64,000 bases of DNA from DASUPK01 sp963819715 (GTDB lineage: Bacteria > Actinomycetota > Thermoleophilia > Solirubrobacterales > 70-9), in assembly GCA_963819715.1 (NCBI GenBank), contig CAWFXE010000006.1, forward strand, positions 186,001 to 250,000. The letters run 5' to 3'. Below, in pieces: positions 42,895-51,428 of the stretch. Below the pieces are notes generated by a model that did not search any database, was not told the origin of the DNA, and saw nothing but the letters and a program-made list of their open reading frames with translations. The first letter of the stretch is position 1, and each line of letters opens with the position of its first letter. Made by a program: the position numbers and the translations under genes.

Positions 42895-43935
42895 GTGCTC
42901 GGAAACCTCGCGGTAGCGGCGGTCTCGCTGGCCCTGACCGCCCCGGCGACGACCGGGATGACCGACGACCAGCTCGCGGGGGCGCGGGTCATCACCGGCT
43001 TCTCCGGGAATCACCCGACGAAGGCGCTCCGGCGGTTGATCTCCTCAGGTCAGATCGCGGGGGTGATCCTGTTCGACGGCAACGTGGGAGGCGCGCGCTC
43101 CGTGCGCCGCCTCACCTCGGAGCTCCAGGCGATCCCGCGGCCGTCCGCGATCCCGCTCCTGGTGACTGTCGACCAGGAGGGCGGTCTCGTCAGGCGGCTG
43201 CCGGGGCCACCGAAGCCCTCGGCGCAGGCGACGGGGGCGAGAGGCGCGGCGTTCGCCGAGCGTCTCGGTCGCGCGACCGGCGCGAGCCTCCACTCGATGG
43301 GGGTGAACGTCGATCTTGCTCCGGTCCTCGACCTGGGCCGCCCGGGCCGGGCGATCGAGAGTGAGGGGCGGACCTTCTCGCGCACTCCCGGGGCCGTCTC
43401 TCAGATCGGCACGGGGTTTGCGCGAGGGCTGGCGGCGGGCGGCGTCGCCGCGACCGCCAAGCACTTCCCGGGTCTCGGCGACGCTCGGGTCAACACCGAC
43501 AACGCCGTGCAGAAGATCCGGCTCCCGGCGGCGAAGCTGAGAAACGCCGACGAGCGGCCCTTCGCCGCGTTCGCCCAAGCCGGCGGAGCGATGGTGATGC
43601 TGAGCACCGCGATCTATCCGGCGTTCTCCGGCAAGCCCGCGGCGCTCTCGCGGGCGGTCGCGACCGGCGAGCTTCGCGACCGGCTCGGCTTCCAGGGCGT
43701 CTCCATCAGCGACTCGCTCGGGTCGGTCTCGGCGAGATCCGTCGGCGGCCCTGCGAAGACGGCGCTGGCGGCCGCCAGGGCGGGCACGGACCTTGCCCTG
43801 TTCACCGATCTCGGCGATGCCGCGCGGGCTCAACGGGCGCTGGCCCGCGGGCTGGGCGATGGTTCGCTCAACCGGACGGAGTTCGAGGCGTCGGTGAGCC
43901 GCGTGCTGGCGCTGCGGTCGAGTTTGCAGCCCTAG
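42895..43935 (+). CDS. Glycoside hydrolase family 3 (beta-N-acetylhexosaminidase-like), exported
   Basis: 346 residues with an N-terminal signal-like segment (LGNLAVAAVSLALTAPATT). Family 3 signatures: VTVDQEGGLVRRLPG, the substrate loop KHFPGLGDARVNTDNA (NagZ-type KHFPGxG) and the nucleophile region GFQGVSISDSLG with Asp in SDS. It probably releases N-acetylglucosamine from cell-wall muropeptides outside the membrane. GTG 42895 is chosen as the start because it precedes the signal sequence; no good ribosome-binding site is seen. It converges with the sigma gene, overlapping four bases. Confidence 0.87.
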   Translation: MLGNLAVAAVSLALTAPATTGMTDDQLAGARVITGFSGNHPTKALRRLISSGQIAGVILFDGNVGGARSVRRLTSELQAIPRPSAIPLLVTVDQEGGLVRRLPGPPKPSAQATGARGAAFAERLGRATGASLHSMGVNVDLAPVLDLGRPGRAIESEGRTFSRTPGAVSQIGTGFARGLAAGGVAATAKHFPGLGDARVNTDNAVQKIRLPAAKLRNADERPFAAFAQAGGAMVMLSTAIYPAFSGKPAALSRAVATGELRDRLGFQGVSISDSLGSVSARSVGGPAKTALAAARAGTDLALFTDLGDAARAQRALARGLGDGSLNRTEFEASVSRVLALRSSLQP

Positions 43936-45014
43936 GCAGCGTCGCGAAGAGCTTCTACCTCGCGCTCCTGCGCCAGGCGGTTGAGGCCACGCTCCTCCAG
44001 CTGCTTGACCTCGCTCGGCTTCAGCTCGAGTCGCCGCGAGGCTTCGCGCAGCGGCGTCGGCTCGTCTCCGTTGATGCCGTAGCGGAGCTGGATCACCTTG
44101 CGCTCGTCCTCGGGAAGGGATTCGACCGCGCTCCGCAGCGTGGCGTCGGCGAGGCTCAGCTGGACCTCCTCGGCGGGGCCCGTGCGCTCGTCCTGGATGA
44201 AGTCGCCGAGCGCTGACGCGTCCTCGTCGCCGACCGGCCGGTCGAGGCTGGTGACCACTCGGGTCAGGTCGCGGATCTCCTCGACCTGCGCGGGCTCGAT
44301 CTCCGCCTCCTTGGCGATTTCCTCGGTGGTCGGATCCCGGCCGAGCTTGGTCGCGAGCTCGCGCTCGACGCGCATCACCTTGCGCTCGCGCTCGGCGACC
44401 TGGTTGGGCACGCGAATCGTGCGCTCCTTCGACTCCAGCGCCCGCTGGATCGCCTGCCGGATCCAGAAGGTCGCGTACGTCGAGAACTTGTAGCCCTTGC
44501 GCCAATCGAACTTCTCGCTGGCGCGAATCAGGCCGAGGATGCCCTCCTGGATCAGGTCGAGCAGGTTTAGGTCCTGGCGCATGTACCGGCGGGCGTTCGA
44601 GACGACCAGCCGTAGGTTCGAGTTGATGAGGCGCTCCTTGGCCTGCAGGTCGCCGCGCTCGATTGCCTGGGCGAGCTCGATCTCCTCCTCCTTGCTGAGC
44701 AGCGGGTACTTGCGCATCTCGTTGAAGAAGAGCTGGAGGGCGTCGGTGGTCTGCTCGGCGAGCTCGCCGTTCTTGTAGCCCGCGGGCTCCTCGGCCTGCT
44801 TTCCGCAGTCGTCCTCGATCGCGAGGCCGGCGGACTCGATCCGCTCGTGCACCGCCTGCTCCTCTTCGTCGGAGAGGTTCATCTCCTGGACCAACGAATC
44901 GACCTCCGAGAGATCGACGCAGTCCGCCGGGCGACCGCCCTCGATCAGGGCGGCAACGCGCTCCTCGACGCCTGGGTCGAGCTCAACTGCCGTGGGGTTC
45001 ATTTCCTCAGCCAT
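43932..45014 (-). CDS. RNA polymerase sigma-70 factor, primary type (RpoD/SigA-like)
   Basis: 360 residues. After an acidic N-terminal segment come region 1.2 (DALQLFFNEMRKYPLLSKEEE), region 2 (LRLVVSNARRYMRQDLNLLD and EKFDWRKGYKFSTYATFWIR), region 3, and region 4 with helix-turn-helix (LREASRRLELKPSEVKQLEE). The region 2.4 sequence matches house-keeping sigma factors. Region 1.1 is very short and region 4.2 is divergent from standard RpoD, so it may be a paralogous group 2 factor. On the minus strand a TATAGA box ends 8 bases before the ATG. Confidence 0.9.
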   Translation of the reverse strand: MAEEMNPTAVELDPGVEERVAALIEGGRPADCVDLSEVDSLVQEMNLSDEEEQAVHERIESAGLAIEDDCGKQAEEPAGYKNGELAEQTTDALQLFFNEMRKYPLLSKEEEIELAQAIERGDLQAKERLINSNLRLVVSNARRYMRQDLNLLDLIQEGILGLIRASEKFDWRKGYKFSTYATFWIRQAIQRALESKERTIRVPNQVAERERKVMRVERELATKLGRDPTTEEIAKEAEIEPAQVEEIRDLTRVVTSLDRPVGDEDASALGDFIQDERTGPAEEVQLSLADATLRSAVESLPEDERKVIQLRYGINGDEPTPLREASRRLELKPSEVKQLEERGLNRLAQEREVEALRDAA

Positions 45015-45147
45015 GGTTGCCCTCTATACAGGGTCCCAAACAGTGCCTCCGGGCGCGCCGAGGACCACCGCGCCCCTTCGGTAATGTGGCGCCCGTCCGG
45101 TCGAGGGGGACGCGGACCGAGAAAGTATTCACCGGCATGGAGGTCCG

Positions 45148-47331
45148 TTGAGAGGTCTGGCATCGATAGTCGCGGGTCGGCGCACGAAGTGGGTGATCCT
45201 CGTCGTCTGGATCTTCGCCGCGGGGGCGATGTCGCCGCTGGGCTCGAAGCTCTCGGACGTCACAACCGACAACACCGAGTCCTTCCTCCCGTCGAATGCC
45301 GAGTCGACCGAGGTCGTCCGGACGCTGGATCACCAGTTCCCGTCGAAGGAGACCTCGCTTGCCCTGGTCGTTTACCAGAACAAGGACAGGCTGACCCCCG
45401 CCGATTTCGCGCGGATCCGCTCCGACGCGCAGAAGATCGAGGCGGAGCCGGCCAAGATCCCGCTGGTCAAGAGCCAACCGCCGGTGCTGCCCGCCCTCGT
45501 CGGCCCCACGTCGAAGTTCGTCTCGGCGAATCATCAGGTCGCGTATGCGGTCTACACGCTCCCGACCGACTTCGACCACCTGCACGAATGGGGCAAGGCG
45601 ATGCGCGACATCACGGACTCGAACACCGGCGACATGAACGTCTACGTCACCGGCGACGTCGGCTTCAACACGGACGCCCACGACGTCTTCAGCAACATCG
45701 ACACCAAGCTCCTTCTGGCGACGAGCATCCTGGTCCTCGTCCTGCTCGGGGCGATCTACCGCTCCGTGCTCGTCGCGATTTCCCCGCTGATCGTCGTTTT
45801 CTTCGCGTACCAGTTCGCGACGGGACTGATCTACCTCTTCGCCAAGTCGGGCGCCACGGTTTCCTCCAACAGCACCGGGATCATCGTCGTCCTGATGTTC
45901 GGGGTGGGGACCGACTACTGCCTCTTATTGGTCTCGAGGTACAGAGAGGAGCTCCGCCGGCTCGAGGACAAGCACGACGCGATGCAGCGCGCGGTCAGGA
46001 GAGCCGGCCCGGCCATCCTGGCAAGCGGGCTCACTGTCACCCTGGCCATGCTCGTCCTCGCCCTTGCCGAGTCCGGCAACACCAAATCGCTTGGACCGGT
46101 CGCGGCGATTGGTGTCTTCTGCTCGATGCTTGCCGGTCTCACGCTGCTGCCTACACTGCTGACGATCTTCGGGCGCAGAGGCTTCTGGCCCAGGAAGCAC
46201 ATCGTCGACTACGACCCGGAGCACGCAGAGGTCATACACACGGGCCTCTGGCGTCGCTTCGGTGACAAGGTGCTGCATCGGCCCGGTCCCGCATTGGCGG
46301 TCACCGCGGGCATCTTCGTGCTCGGCTCGCTGGGTCTGATCGCATACAAGGTCGACTACTCGAGCACCACCTTCTTCAAGAAGTCCGTCGAGAGCGTGAA
46401 CGGGTTCAAGGTGCTGAGCGAGGACTTCCCCGCCGGGACGCTTTCGCCGACGACCGTGCTGGTGGAGCGGCAGGGTGCCGCCCCGACTGACCAGGACATC
46501 GCCTTGGCCGCGGCCAAGCTGAAGACCGTCCGCGGGGTGGCGGCGGTGTTGCCCACCCGCCAGGTTTCGAACGACGGTCACATCAGGGTGGTCGACGTGA
46601 TTCTCAAGGGGGACCCGAACGACATCTCGGCACTCGATCTCGTCCCCAAGATGCGTGAATCGGTTGCCAACCTGGCGCCCGGGGTGACGGCACTCGTGGG
46701 CGGCGGAACCGCGATCAACTACGACTACAACAAGGCGACCGAAAGGGACCTGAAGCTGATCGTCCCGCTCGCGCTGCTGGTGATGGCGATCATCCTCGGG
46801 ATCCTGCTGCAGGCGATCGTCGCGCCGCTCGTGCTCCTGGCCAGCGTGGTGCTGTCCTTCGCCTGCACCCTGGGGATCTCCATCCTCTTCATCCGCTTCG
46901 TCGTGGGCGATGCCGGTTTCGACGCGTCGATCCCGACCTTCGCCTTCATCTTCCTGGTCGCCCTGGGGATCGACTACACGATCTTCCTGATGGCCCGCGT
47001 CCGCGAGGAGGCGCGCCATCACGGCACCCGCGAGGGGATGCTGCGTGCAATTGCCGCCACCGGTCCGGTCATCACCAGTGCCGGTGTCATCCTGGCGGGC
47101 ACCTTCTCGGTGCTGATGACGCTGCCGGTCACCTTCACCTTCGACCTCGGATTCATGGTCGCGCTGGGCATCCTGCTCGACACCTTCATCGTGCGGACGA
47201 TCATGGTCCCGGCGGCCGTCGAGCTGATCGGCGACAAGATCTGGTGGCCTTCGACCGCCGCGGGCGGGGATCGGATCCTGCACGAGGACACCGGCGAGCA
47301 GCCGCTGCCCGAACCCACCGAGGCCGGCTAG
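45148..47331 (+). CDS. MMPL family (RND) transporter
   Basis: 727 residues in the MmpL layout. Helix 1 (WVILVVWIFAAGAMSPLGS) is followed by an extracytoplasmic domain, then a block of helices with the proton-relay GVGTDYCLLLVSRYREE. A second outer domain and final helices with ALGIDYTIFLMARVREE follow. The two G-x-D-Y motifs mark the internal duplication. TTG start after GGAGGT. Proteins of this family export lipids or drugs, or handle mycolate-type lipids; cargo unknown. It is divergent from the sigma factor by a 133-base spacer. Confidence 0.92.
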   Translation: MRGLASIVAGRRTKWVILVVWIFAAGAMSPLGSKLSDVTTDNTESFLPSNAESTEVVRTLDHQFPSKETSLALVVYQNKDRLTPADFARIRSDAQKIEAEPAKIPLVKSQPPVLPALVGPTSKFVSANHQVAYAVYTLPTDFDHLHEWGKAMRDITDSNTGDMNVYVTGDVGFNTDAHDVFSNIDTKLLLATSILVLVLLGAIYRSVLVAISPLIVVFFAYQFATGLIYLFAKSGATVSSNSTGIIVVLMFGVGTDYCLLLVSRYREELRRLEDKHDAMQRAVRRAGPAILASGLTVTLAMLVLALAESGNTKSLGPVAAIGVFCSMLAGLTLLPTLLTIFGRRGFWPRKHIVDYDPEHAEVIHTGLWRRFGDKVLHRPGPALAVTAGIFVLGSLGLIAYKVDYSSTTFFKKSVESVNGFKVLSEDFPAGTLSPTTVLVERQGAAPTDQDIALAAAKLKTVRGVAAVLPTRQVSNDGHIRVVDVILKGDPNDISALDLVPKMRESVANLAPGVTALVGGGTAINYDYNKATERDLKLIVPLALLVMAIILGILLQAIVAPLVLLASVVLSFACTLGISILFIRFVVGDAGFDASIPTFAFIFLVALGIDYTIFLMARVREEARHHGTREGMLRAIAATGPVITSAGVILAGTFSVLMTLPVTFTFDLGFMVALGILLDTFIVRTIMVPAAVELIGDKIWWPSTAAGGDRILHEDTGEQPLPEPTEAG

Positions 47332-48134
47332 CGGCCTTTCCAGACCGGTTTTCGCTTCTCTGCGAAGGCCGCGATTCCCTCGCGGAAATCGTCGGAGCCG
47401 AAGCATGACTCGCGCAGCTCGATCAGCTCGCGCTCCTGCTCCGGCGTCAGGCGCGAGAACGAGTTGATGGTGTCGATCGCGTGCTTGTTGCCGCGCATGG
47501 AGAGCGGTGCGTTTCCCGCCACCTCCGCCGCGAGCTGGACCGCGGCGCTCTCGAGCTCCGCGTCGTCGACGATGTCATGGACCAGGCCGATGTGCTCGGC
47601 CCGCTCCGCTTCGAGGTTGCGGCCGGTCAGGAAGAGCTCCTTGGTGCGGGGCACGCCGATCGCGTCGATGAACCGCTGCAGCCCTGTGTGCCCGTAGATC
47701 AGGCCGAGCTTCGCCGGCGGCATGCCGAGTTTCGCTCCCCGGGCGCAGAGGCGAAGGTCGCAGGTGAGCGTCAATTCGAGGCCGCCGCCGAGAGCGTGGC
47801 CGTTGACCGCGGCGATCACCGGCCAGGGGTGGGCGGCGATCGCCTCCAGCGCCGCTTGGAACGGATGGGCGACGAGTGCCTCCGCGTCCCGTTCGAAGGT
47901 CTCGGAGGGGATCGCAGCAATGTCGTAGCCCGCCGAGAAGGCCTTGCCCGTGCCGGTGATCACCACGCAGCGCACATCGATGCCTCGGTCGAGCGACGGC
48001 ATCGCCGCGGCGATGCCGTCGAGTAGCTCGTGGTCGAGCGCGTTGCGCGAGTCGGGCCGGTTGAGGGTGAGCCGCGCGACCGCCTCGGCAGGCTCGTCAA
48101 GGAGGAGCTTTCCTCCCGCCAGTTCCTCGGTCAT
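47328..48134 (-). CDS. Enoyl-CoA hydratase/isomerase family protein
   Basis: 268 residues, crotonase fold. The CoA-binding and oxyanion-hole blocks are good: NRPDSRNALDHELLD, GTGKAFSAGYDIAAIP and NGHALGGGLELTLTCDLRLC. The usual catalytic Glu (PE-x-x-LG) is Ala here (MPPAKLGLIYGHTG), and the second Glu position is also changed. Hydration may therefore not occur; isomerase, hydrolase or other chemistry is possible. Its stop overlaps the MMPL gene's end. It lies 10 bases past the biotinyl carrier gene. Confidence 0.87.
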   Translation of the reverse strand: MTEELAGGKLLLDEPAEAVARLTLNRPDSRNALDHELLDGIAAAMPSLDRGIDVRCVVITGTGKAFSAGYDIAAIPSETFERDAEALVAHPFQAALEAIAAHPWPVIAAVNGHALGGGLELTLTCDLRLCARGAKLGMPPAKLGLIYGHTGLQRFIDAIGVPRTKELFLTGRNLEAERAEHIGLVHDIVDDAELESAAVQLAAEVAGNAPLSMRGNKHAIDTINSFSRLTPEQERELIELRESCFGSDDFREGIAAFAEKRKPVWKGR

Positions 48135-48144
48135 GAATCTGAGG

Positions 48145-48357
48145 CTATTCGAGGACGACGAGGACGTCGCCTTCGGAGACCGACTGGCCCTCCTCGCAGC
48201 GGATCTCGGAGACCTTGCCCGGATCCTCCGCCTCGACCGGCATCTCCATCTTCATCGACTCGAGGATGACGACGGTGTCGCCCTCGTCGACCTGGTCGCC
48301 GACCTTGACCTCGATCTTCCAGACTGTGCCTGTGATGTGCGCCTCTACGTCACTCAT
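48145..48357 (-). CDS. Biotinyl/lipoyl carrier domain protein (small BCCP-like)
   Basis: 70 residues, a free-standing biotin carboxyl carrier domain. The biotinylation site is in ILESMKMEMPVEA (Lys between two Met), flanked by the barrel strands GTVWKIEVKVGDQVDEGD and EGQSVSEGDVLVVLE. It would accept biotin, linking to the bio genes of the window, and serve an acyl-CoA carboxylase encoded elsewhere. I use the ATG at 48357, which matches the domain edge; the longer frame above is antisense noise. It forms an operon with the crotonase gene. Confidence 0.92.
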   Translation of the reverse strand: MSDVEAHITGTVWKIEVKVGDQVDEGDTVVILESMKMEMPVEAEDPGKVSEIRCEEGQSVSEGDVLVVLE

Positions 48358-48381
48358 TCTGCGCCGGGACGATAGTCGGCG

Positions 48382-49068
48382 GTGACGCTGGAACCCGCCC
48401 TCGTCGCGATCGTGGCGGCGCAGAATGAGGCCGAGCGGATCGGTGCGACTCTCGAGGCGCTGGCCGAGGCGCTCCCGGGAGCGCGTCTGATGGCCGCCGA
48501 CGACGCCTCCACCGACGGCACTCAGGAGGAGGCCATGCGCCACGGAGCCTGGCTGATCGGCAGGCGCCGCCCACACGGCAAGGGAGGGAACGTGACCGCC
48601 GCGGCGGAGGCCGCGATCGGCGAGTTCCCCGGCGAGGCGACGGTCCTGCTCTGCGACGCGGACCTCGGGGCGAGCGCGGGGCGTCTGACCGCGCTCGTGG
48701 AAGCGATCGAGGGCGATGTGTGCGACCTGGCGGTGGGCCGCTTCGCCGAGCCGGACGGAGGAGGGTTCGGCTTCACCGTGGGCTACGCGCGCAGGGCGGT
48801 CGAGCGCCTCGCCGGGGCGCAGGTCCAGGCGCCGATCTCGGGCCAGCGTGCGATGCGCATCTCGACCCTGCGAGAGCTGACCCCCTTCGCCGCCGGCTGG
48901 GGCCTCGAGACGGGGATGACCATCGACGCCATCAGGGCCGGGTATCGGGTCGAGGAGATCGAGCTGCCGCTGAGCCACCGGACGACGAGCCGGACTCCGG
49001 CGGGTTTCCTGCACCGAGCGAGCCAGCTCCGGGACATCCGGCGGGCGGCTCGCGCCCGCGCCGGATAG
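48382..49068 (+). CDS. Family 2 glycosyltransferase
   Basis: 228 residues, GT-A fold. IVAAQNEAERIGATLEAL, DDASTDGT (nucleotide-sugar Asp) and LLCDADLG (DxD-like, metal) are in order. GMTIDAIRAGYRVEEIELPL near the end is typical of dolichol-phosphate-mannose-synthase-like transferases. There are no membrane segments. GTG start. It is 25 bases divergent from the carrier gene and precedes glpK by 11 bases. Confidence 0.88.
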   Translation: MTLEPALVAIVAAQNEAERIGATLEALAEALPGARLMAADDASTDGTQEEAMRHGAWLIGRRRPHGKGGNVTAAAEAAIGEFPGEATVLLCDADLGASAGRLTALVEAIEGDVCDLAVGRFAEPDGGGFGFTVGYARRAVERLAGAQVQAPISGQRAMRISTLRELTPFAAGWGLETGMTIDAIRAGYRVEEIELPLSHRTTSRTPAGFLHRASQLRDIRRAARARAG

Positions 49069-49079
49069 CGTCCCGCCTG

Positions 49080-50534
49080 ATGATCCTGGCAATCGACCAG
49101 GGGACCACGGGGACCACCTGCATCGTCTTCGACGAGGACGGGCGCGAGCGCGGCCGCGCCTACAGCGAGTTCGAGCAGTACTTCCCACAGCCCGGCTGGG
49201 TCGAGCACGATGCCGCCGAGATCTGGGAGATCACCCGCAAGGTCGCGGTCGGCGCGCTGGCGGACGCCGAGGTGAAGGGGTCCGACCTCGTGGGGATCGG
49301 GATCACGAACCAGCGCGAGACTGTGGTCGCCTGGGACCCGAGCACCGGAGAGCCGGTCCACCGCGCCCTCGTCTGGCAGGACCGCCGCACGGCGGCCCGC
49401 TGCGATGAGCTGCGCGAGCAGGGGAAGGAGGGGCTGATCCGCGAGCGCACCGGGTTGGTGATCGACCCCTACTTCTCCGGCACAAAGATCGAGTGGCTGA
49501 TCCAGAACGCCGATCTCCCGGAGGGCGTCGCGTTCGGGACGATCGACTCCTGGCTCGCCTTCAAGCTCACCGGCCGCCACCTGATCGACTACTCGAACGC
49601 GTCGCGGACGATGCTCTTCGACATCCGCAAGCTCAGTTGGGACGGGGAGCTCTGCGACCTGCTCGGGGTGGATCCCTCCTCGCTGCCGGAGCCGGTTCCC
49701 TCATCCGAGGTCTACGGCACCACCTCGGTCTTCGGCGGCGAGGTGCCGGTGGCCGGTATCGCCGGAGACCAGCAGGCGGCGCTCTTCGGGCAGGCGTGCC
49801 AGCGGCCCGGGGAGACCAAGAACACCTACGGCACGGGCAGCTTCGTCCTGCTCAACACCGGGACCGAGGCGCCCGAGCCAGGAGAGGGATTGCTGGCCAC
49901 GGTCGCCTGGGGTCTCGACGGCGAGGTCGCCTACGCTCTGGAGGCGGCGGTGTTCGTGACCGGGGCAGCGGTCCAATGGCTCCGGGACGGGCTCCGGATC
50001 ATCACCCGGGCGGCGGAGACCGAGGACCTGGCCGCCTCGCTCACCTCGAACGACGACGTCTACTTCGTCCCCGCGCTGACCGGGCTGGGATCGCCGCACT
50101 GGGATCCATATGCGAGGGGGACGATCGTGGGACTGACGCGCGGGGCGACCCGCGCGCACCTCGCCCGGGCGGCGCTCGAGGCGATCGCCTACCAGACGGT
50201 TGACGCAGTCAGGGCGCAGGAGGCGGCGGCGGGGGAGACGATCCCCGCTTTGAAGGCGGACGGCGGGGCGGTCGCCAACTCCTGGCTCATGCAGTTCCAG
50301 GCCGACGTGCTCGGAGTGCCGGTGATCGTCCCGGAGGTGGCCGAGACGACCGCGCTCGGCGCCGCGTACCTGGCCGGGATCGCCACCGGCCTGTGGACCG
50401 CCGATCAGGTGCGGGAGATGTGGCGCGAGGCGGCCACCTATGAGCCCGCGATGGCCGAGGCCGGGCGCGAGCAGCTGCTGGGGCGCTGGCGGGAGGCGGT
50501 CGCCCGCGCGCGGGGGTGGGCGGCCGCCGGGTAG
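49080..50534 (+). CDS. glpK: Glycerol kinase
   Basis: 484 residues, ATP-dependent phosphorylation of glycerol. N-terminal IDQGTTGTTCIVFDE (phosphate loop), ITNQRETVVAWD, WQDRRTAARC, FSGTKIEWLIQN, and the ATPase blocks GDQQAALFGQAC and TYGTGSFVLLNTG are present. The C-terminal adenosine region is ALKADGGAVANSWLMQFQADV. Length is normal. The product, glycerol 3-phosphate, is the acceptor of the pathway that the downstream plsC-like enzyme completes. A terminator-like hairpin follows. Confidence 0.96.
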   Translation: MILAIDQGTTGTTCIVFDEDGRERGRAYSEFEQYFPQPGWVEHDAAEIWEITRKVAVGALADAEVKGSDLVGIGITNQRETVVAWDPSTGEPVHRALVWQDRRTAARCDELREQGKEGLIRERTGLVIDPYFSGTKIEWLIQNADLPEGVAFGTIDSWLAFKLTGRHLIDYSNASRTMLFDIRKLSWDGELCDLLGVDPSSLPEPVPSSEVYGTTSVFGGEVPVAGIAGDQQAALFGQACQRPGETKNTYGTGSFVLLNTGTEAPEPGEGLLATVAWGLDGEVAYALEAAVFVTGAAVQWLRDGLRIITRAAETEDLAASLTSNDDVYFVPALTGLGSPHWDPYARGTIVGLTRGATRAHLARAALEAIAYQTVDAVRAQEAAAGETIPALKADGGAVANSWLMQFQADVLGVPVIVPEVAETTALGAAYLAGIATGLWTADQVREMWREAATYEPAMAEAGREQLLGRWREAVARARGWAAAG

Positions 50535-50587
50535 GCTGATCGGAGCGCGTAACCCACGCGTAATCAGCGGGTAGGAATCAGCAGGTG

Positions 50588-50610
50588 CGCCGTCTCAGAC
50601 GGCGTTTTTT
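50588..50610 (+). terminator. Rho-independent terminator after glpK
   Basis: CGCCGTCT (50588-50595) and AGACGGCG (50597-50604) are complementary, folding in practice as a 6-bp stem with loop CTCAG, followed directly by six T. It ends the glpK transcript. It lies only 21 bases before the plsC-like ATG, so an attenuation role in that leader is also possible. Confidence 0.85.
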
Positions 50611-50630
50611 GTGAGCACAGGGTGGATGAG

Positions 50631-51428
50631 ATGGCGAAGGTGAACCCCAAGGACATGAAGCCGCAGGTCTACAAGGACCCGCGTCCGGCTGAGATGTTCG
50701 AGCAGTACCACCGCAGCGCGCGGAAGGGCGTCGGCTGGATCTACGACTTCGCGCGGATGATCCTCACCATCCCGGTGATTCTCTTCTACCGGACGAGGGC
50801 GATCGGGGTGGAGAACGTGCCCGCGGCCGGCCCGGCGATCCTGGCGCCGAACCACTTCAGCCAGATGGACCACTTCTTCGCCGCGGTCTACCTGCCCCGC
50901 AAGGCCCAGTTCATGGCCAAGTCACAGCTCTTCAAGAACCCGGCGATCAAGTACATCTTCAAGCACGGGGGCGTCTTCCCGGTCAGGCGCGGCCACCACG
51001 ACGAGGAGGCGTTCGTCACCGCGAACATCGTTCTCGACAACGGCGGCACCATGCTCATGTACGCCGAGGGCGGCCGATCCCGCAGCGGCGACCTCGCCGA
51101 GCCGAAGCGCGGCATCGGCAAGATCGCCCTGGAGTCGGGTGTCCCGGTCGTGCCGGTGGCGATTCACGGCTCGGCGCATGTGCGCGGCTGGAAGCGCCTG
51201 CAGTTTCCGAAGGTGACCATCCAGTACGGCGAGCCGGTCACGTTCCCGGTCAATGCGAATCCGAGCCGGGAGGAGCAGCAGCAGGTGGCAAACCAGATCT
51301 TCGATCGCGTCCGGGCGATGTACGTCGATCTCGAGGAACACGGCCGGCGCGACGTGCTCAAGCGGCTGCGCGAGGGCCTGCCGGCGGCGACGCCCGGGCC
51401 GAAGACCGCGCGCCGCTACTCCTCGTAA
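50631..51428 (+). CDS. plsC: 1-acyl-sn-glycerol-3-phosphate acyltransferase family protein
   Basis: 265 residues. Acyl transfer to lysophosphatidate in membrane lipid synthesis. The catalytic NHx4D motif is PNHFSQMDHFF, and the phosphate-binding block is EGGRSRSGDLAEPKRG. GVPVVPVAIHGSAHVR is the third family block. One hydrophobic segment (FARMILTIPVILFY) probably attaches it to the membrane. ATG 50631 has AGGGTGG before it; GTG 50622 is upstream in frame. Symbol is by family only, as substrates vary. Confidence 0.9.
   Translation: MAKVNPKDMKPQVYKDPRPAEMFEQYHRSARKGVGWIYDFARMILTIPVILFYRTRAIGVENVPAAGPAILAPNHFSQMDHFFAAVYLPRKAQFMAKSQLFKNPAIKYIFKHGGVFPVRRGHHDEEAFVTANIVLDNGGTMLMYAEGGRSRSGDLAEPKRGIGKIALESGVPVVPVAIHGSAHVRGWKRLQFPKVTIQYGEPVTFPVNANPSREEQQQVANQIFDRVRAMYVDLEEHGRRDVLKRLREGLPAATPGPKTARRYSS

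Noticed and set aside
50535..50621. Riboswitch in the glpK-plsC gap
   Set aside because: Apart from the terminator hairpin, only short GCGGGTA/CGCGTAA-like words are present; no known riboswitch core is recognisable in 50 bases.
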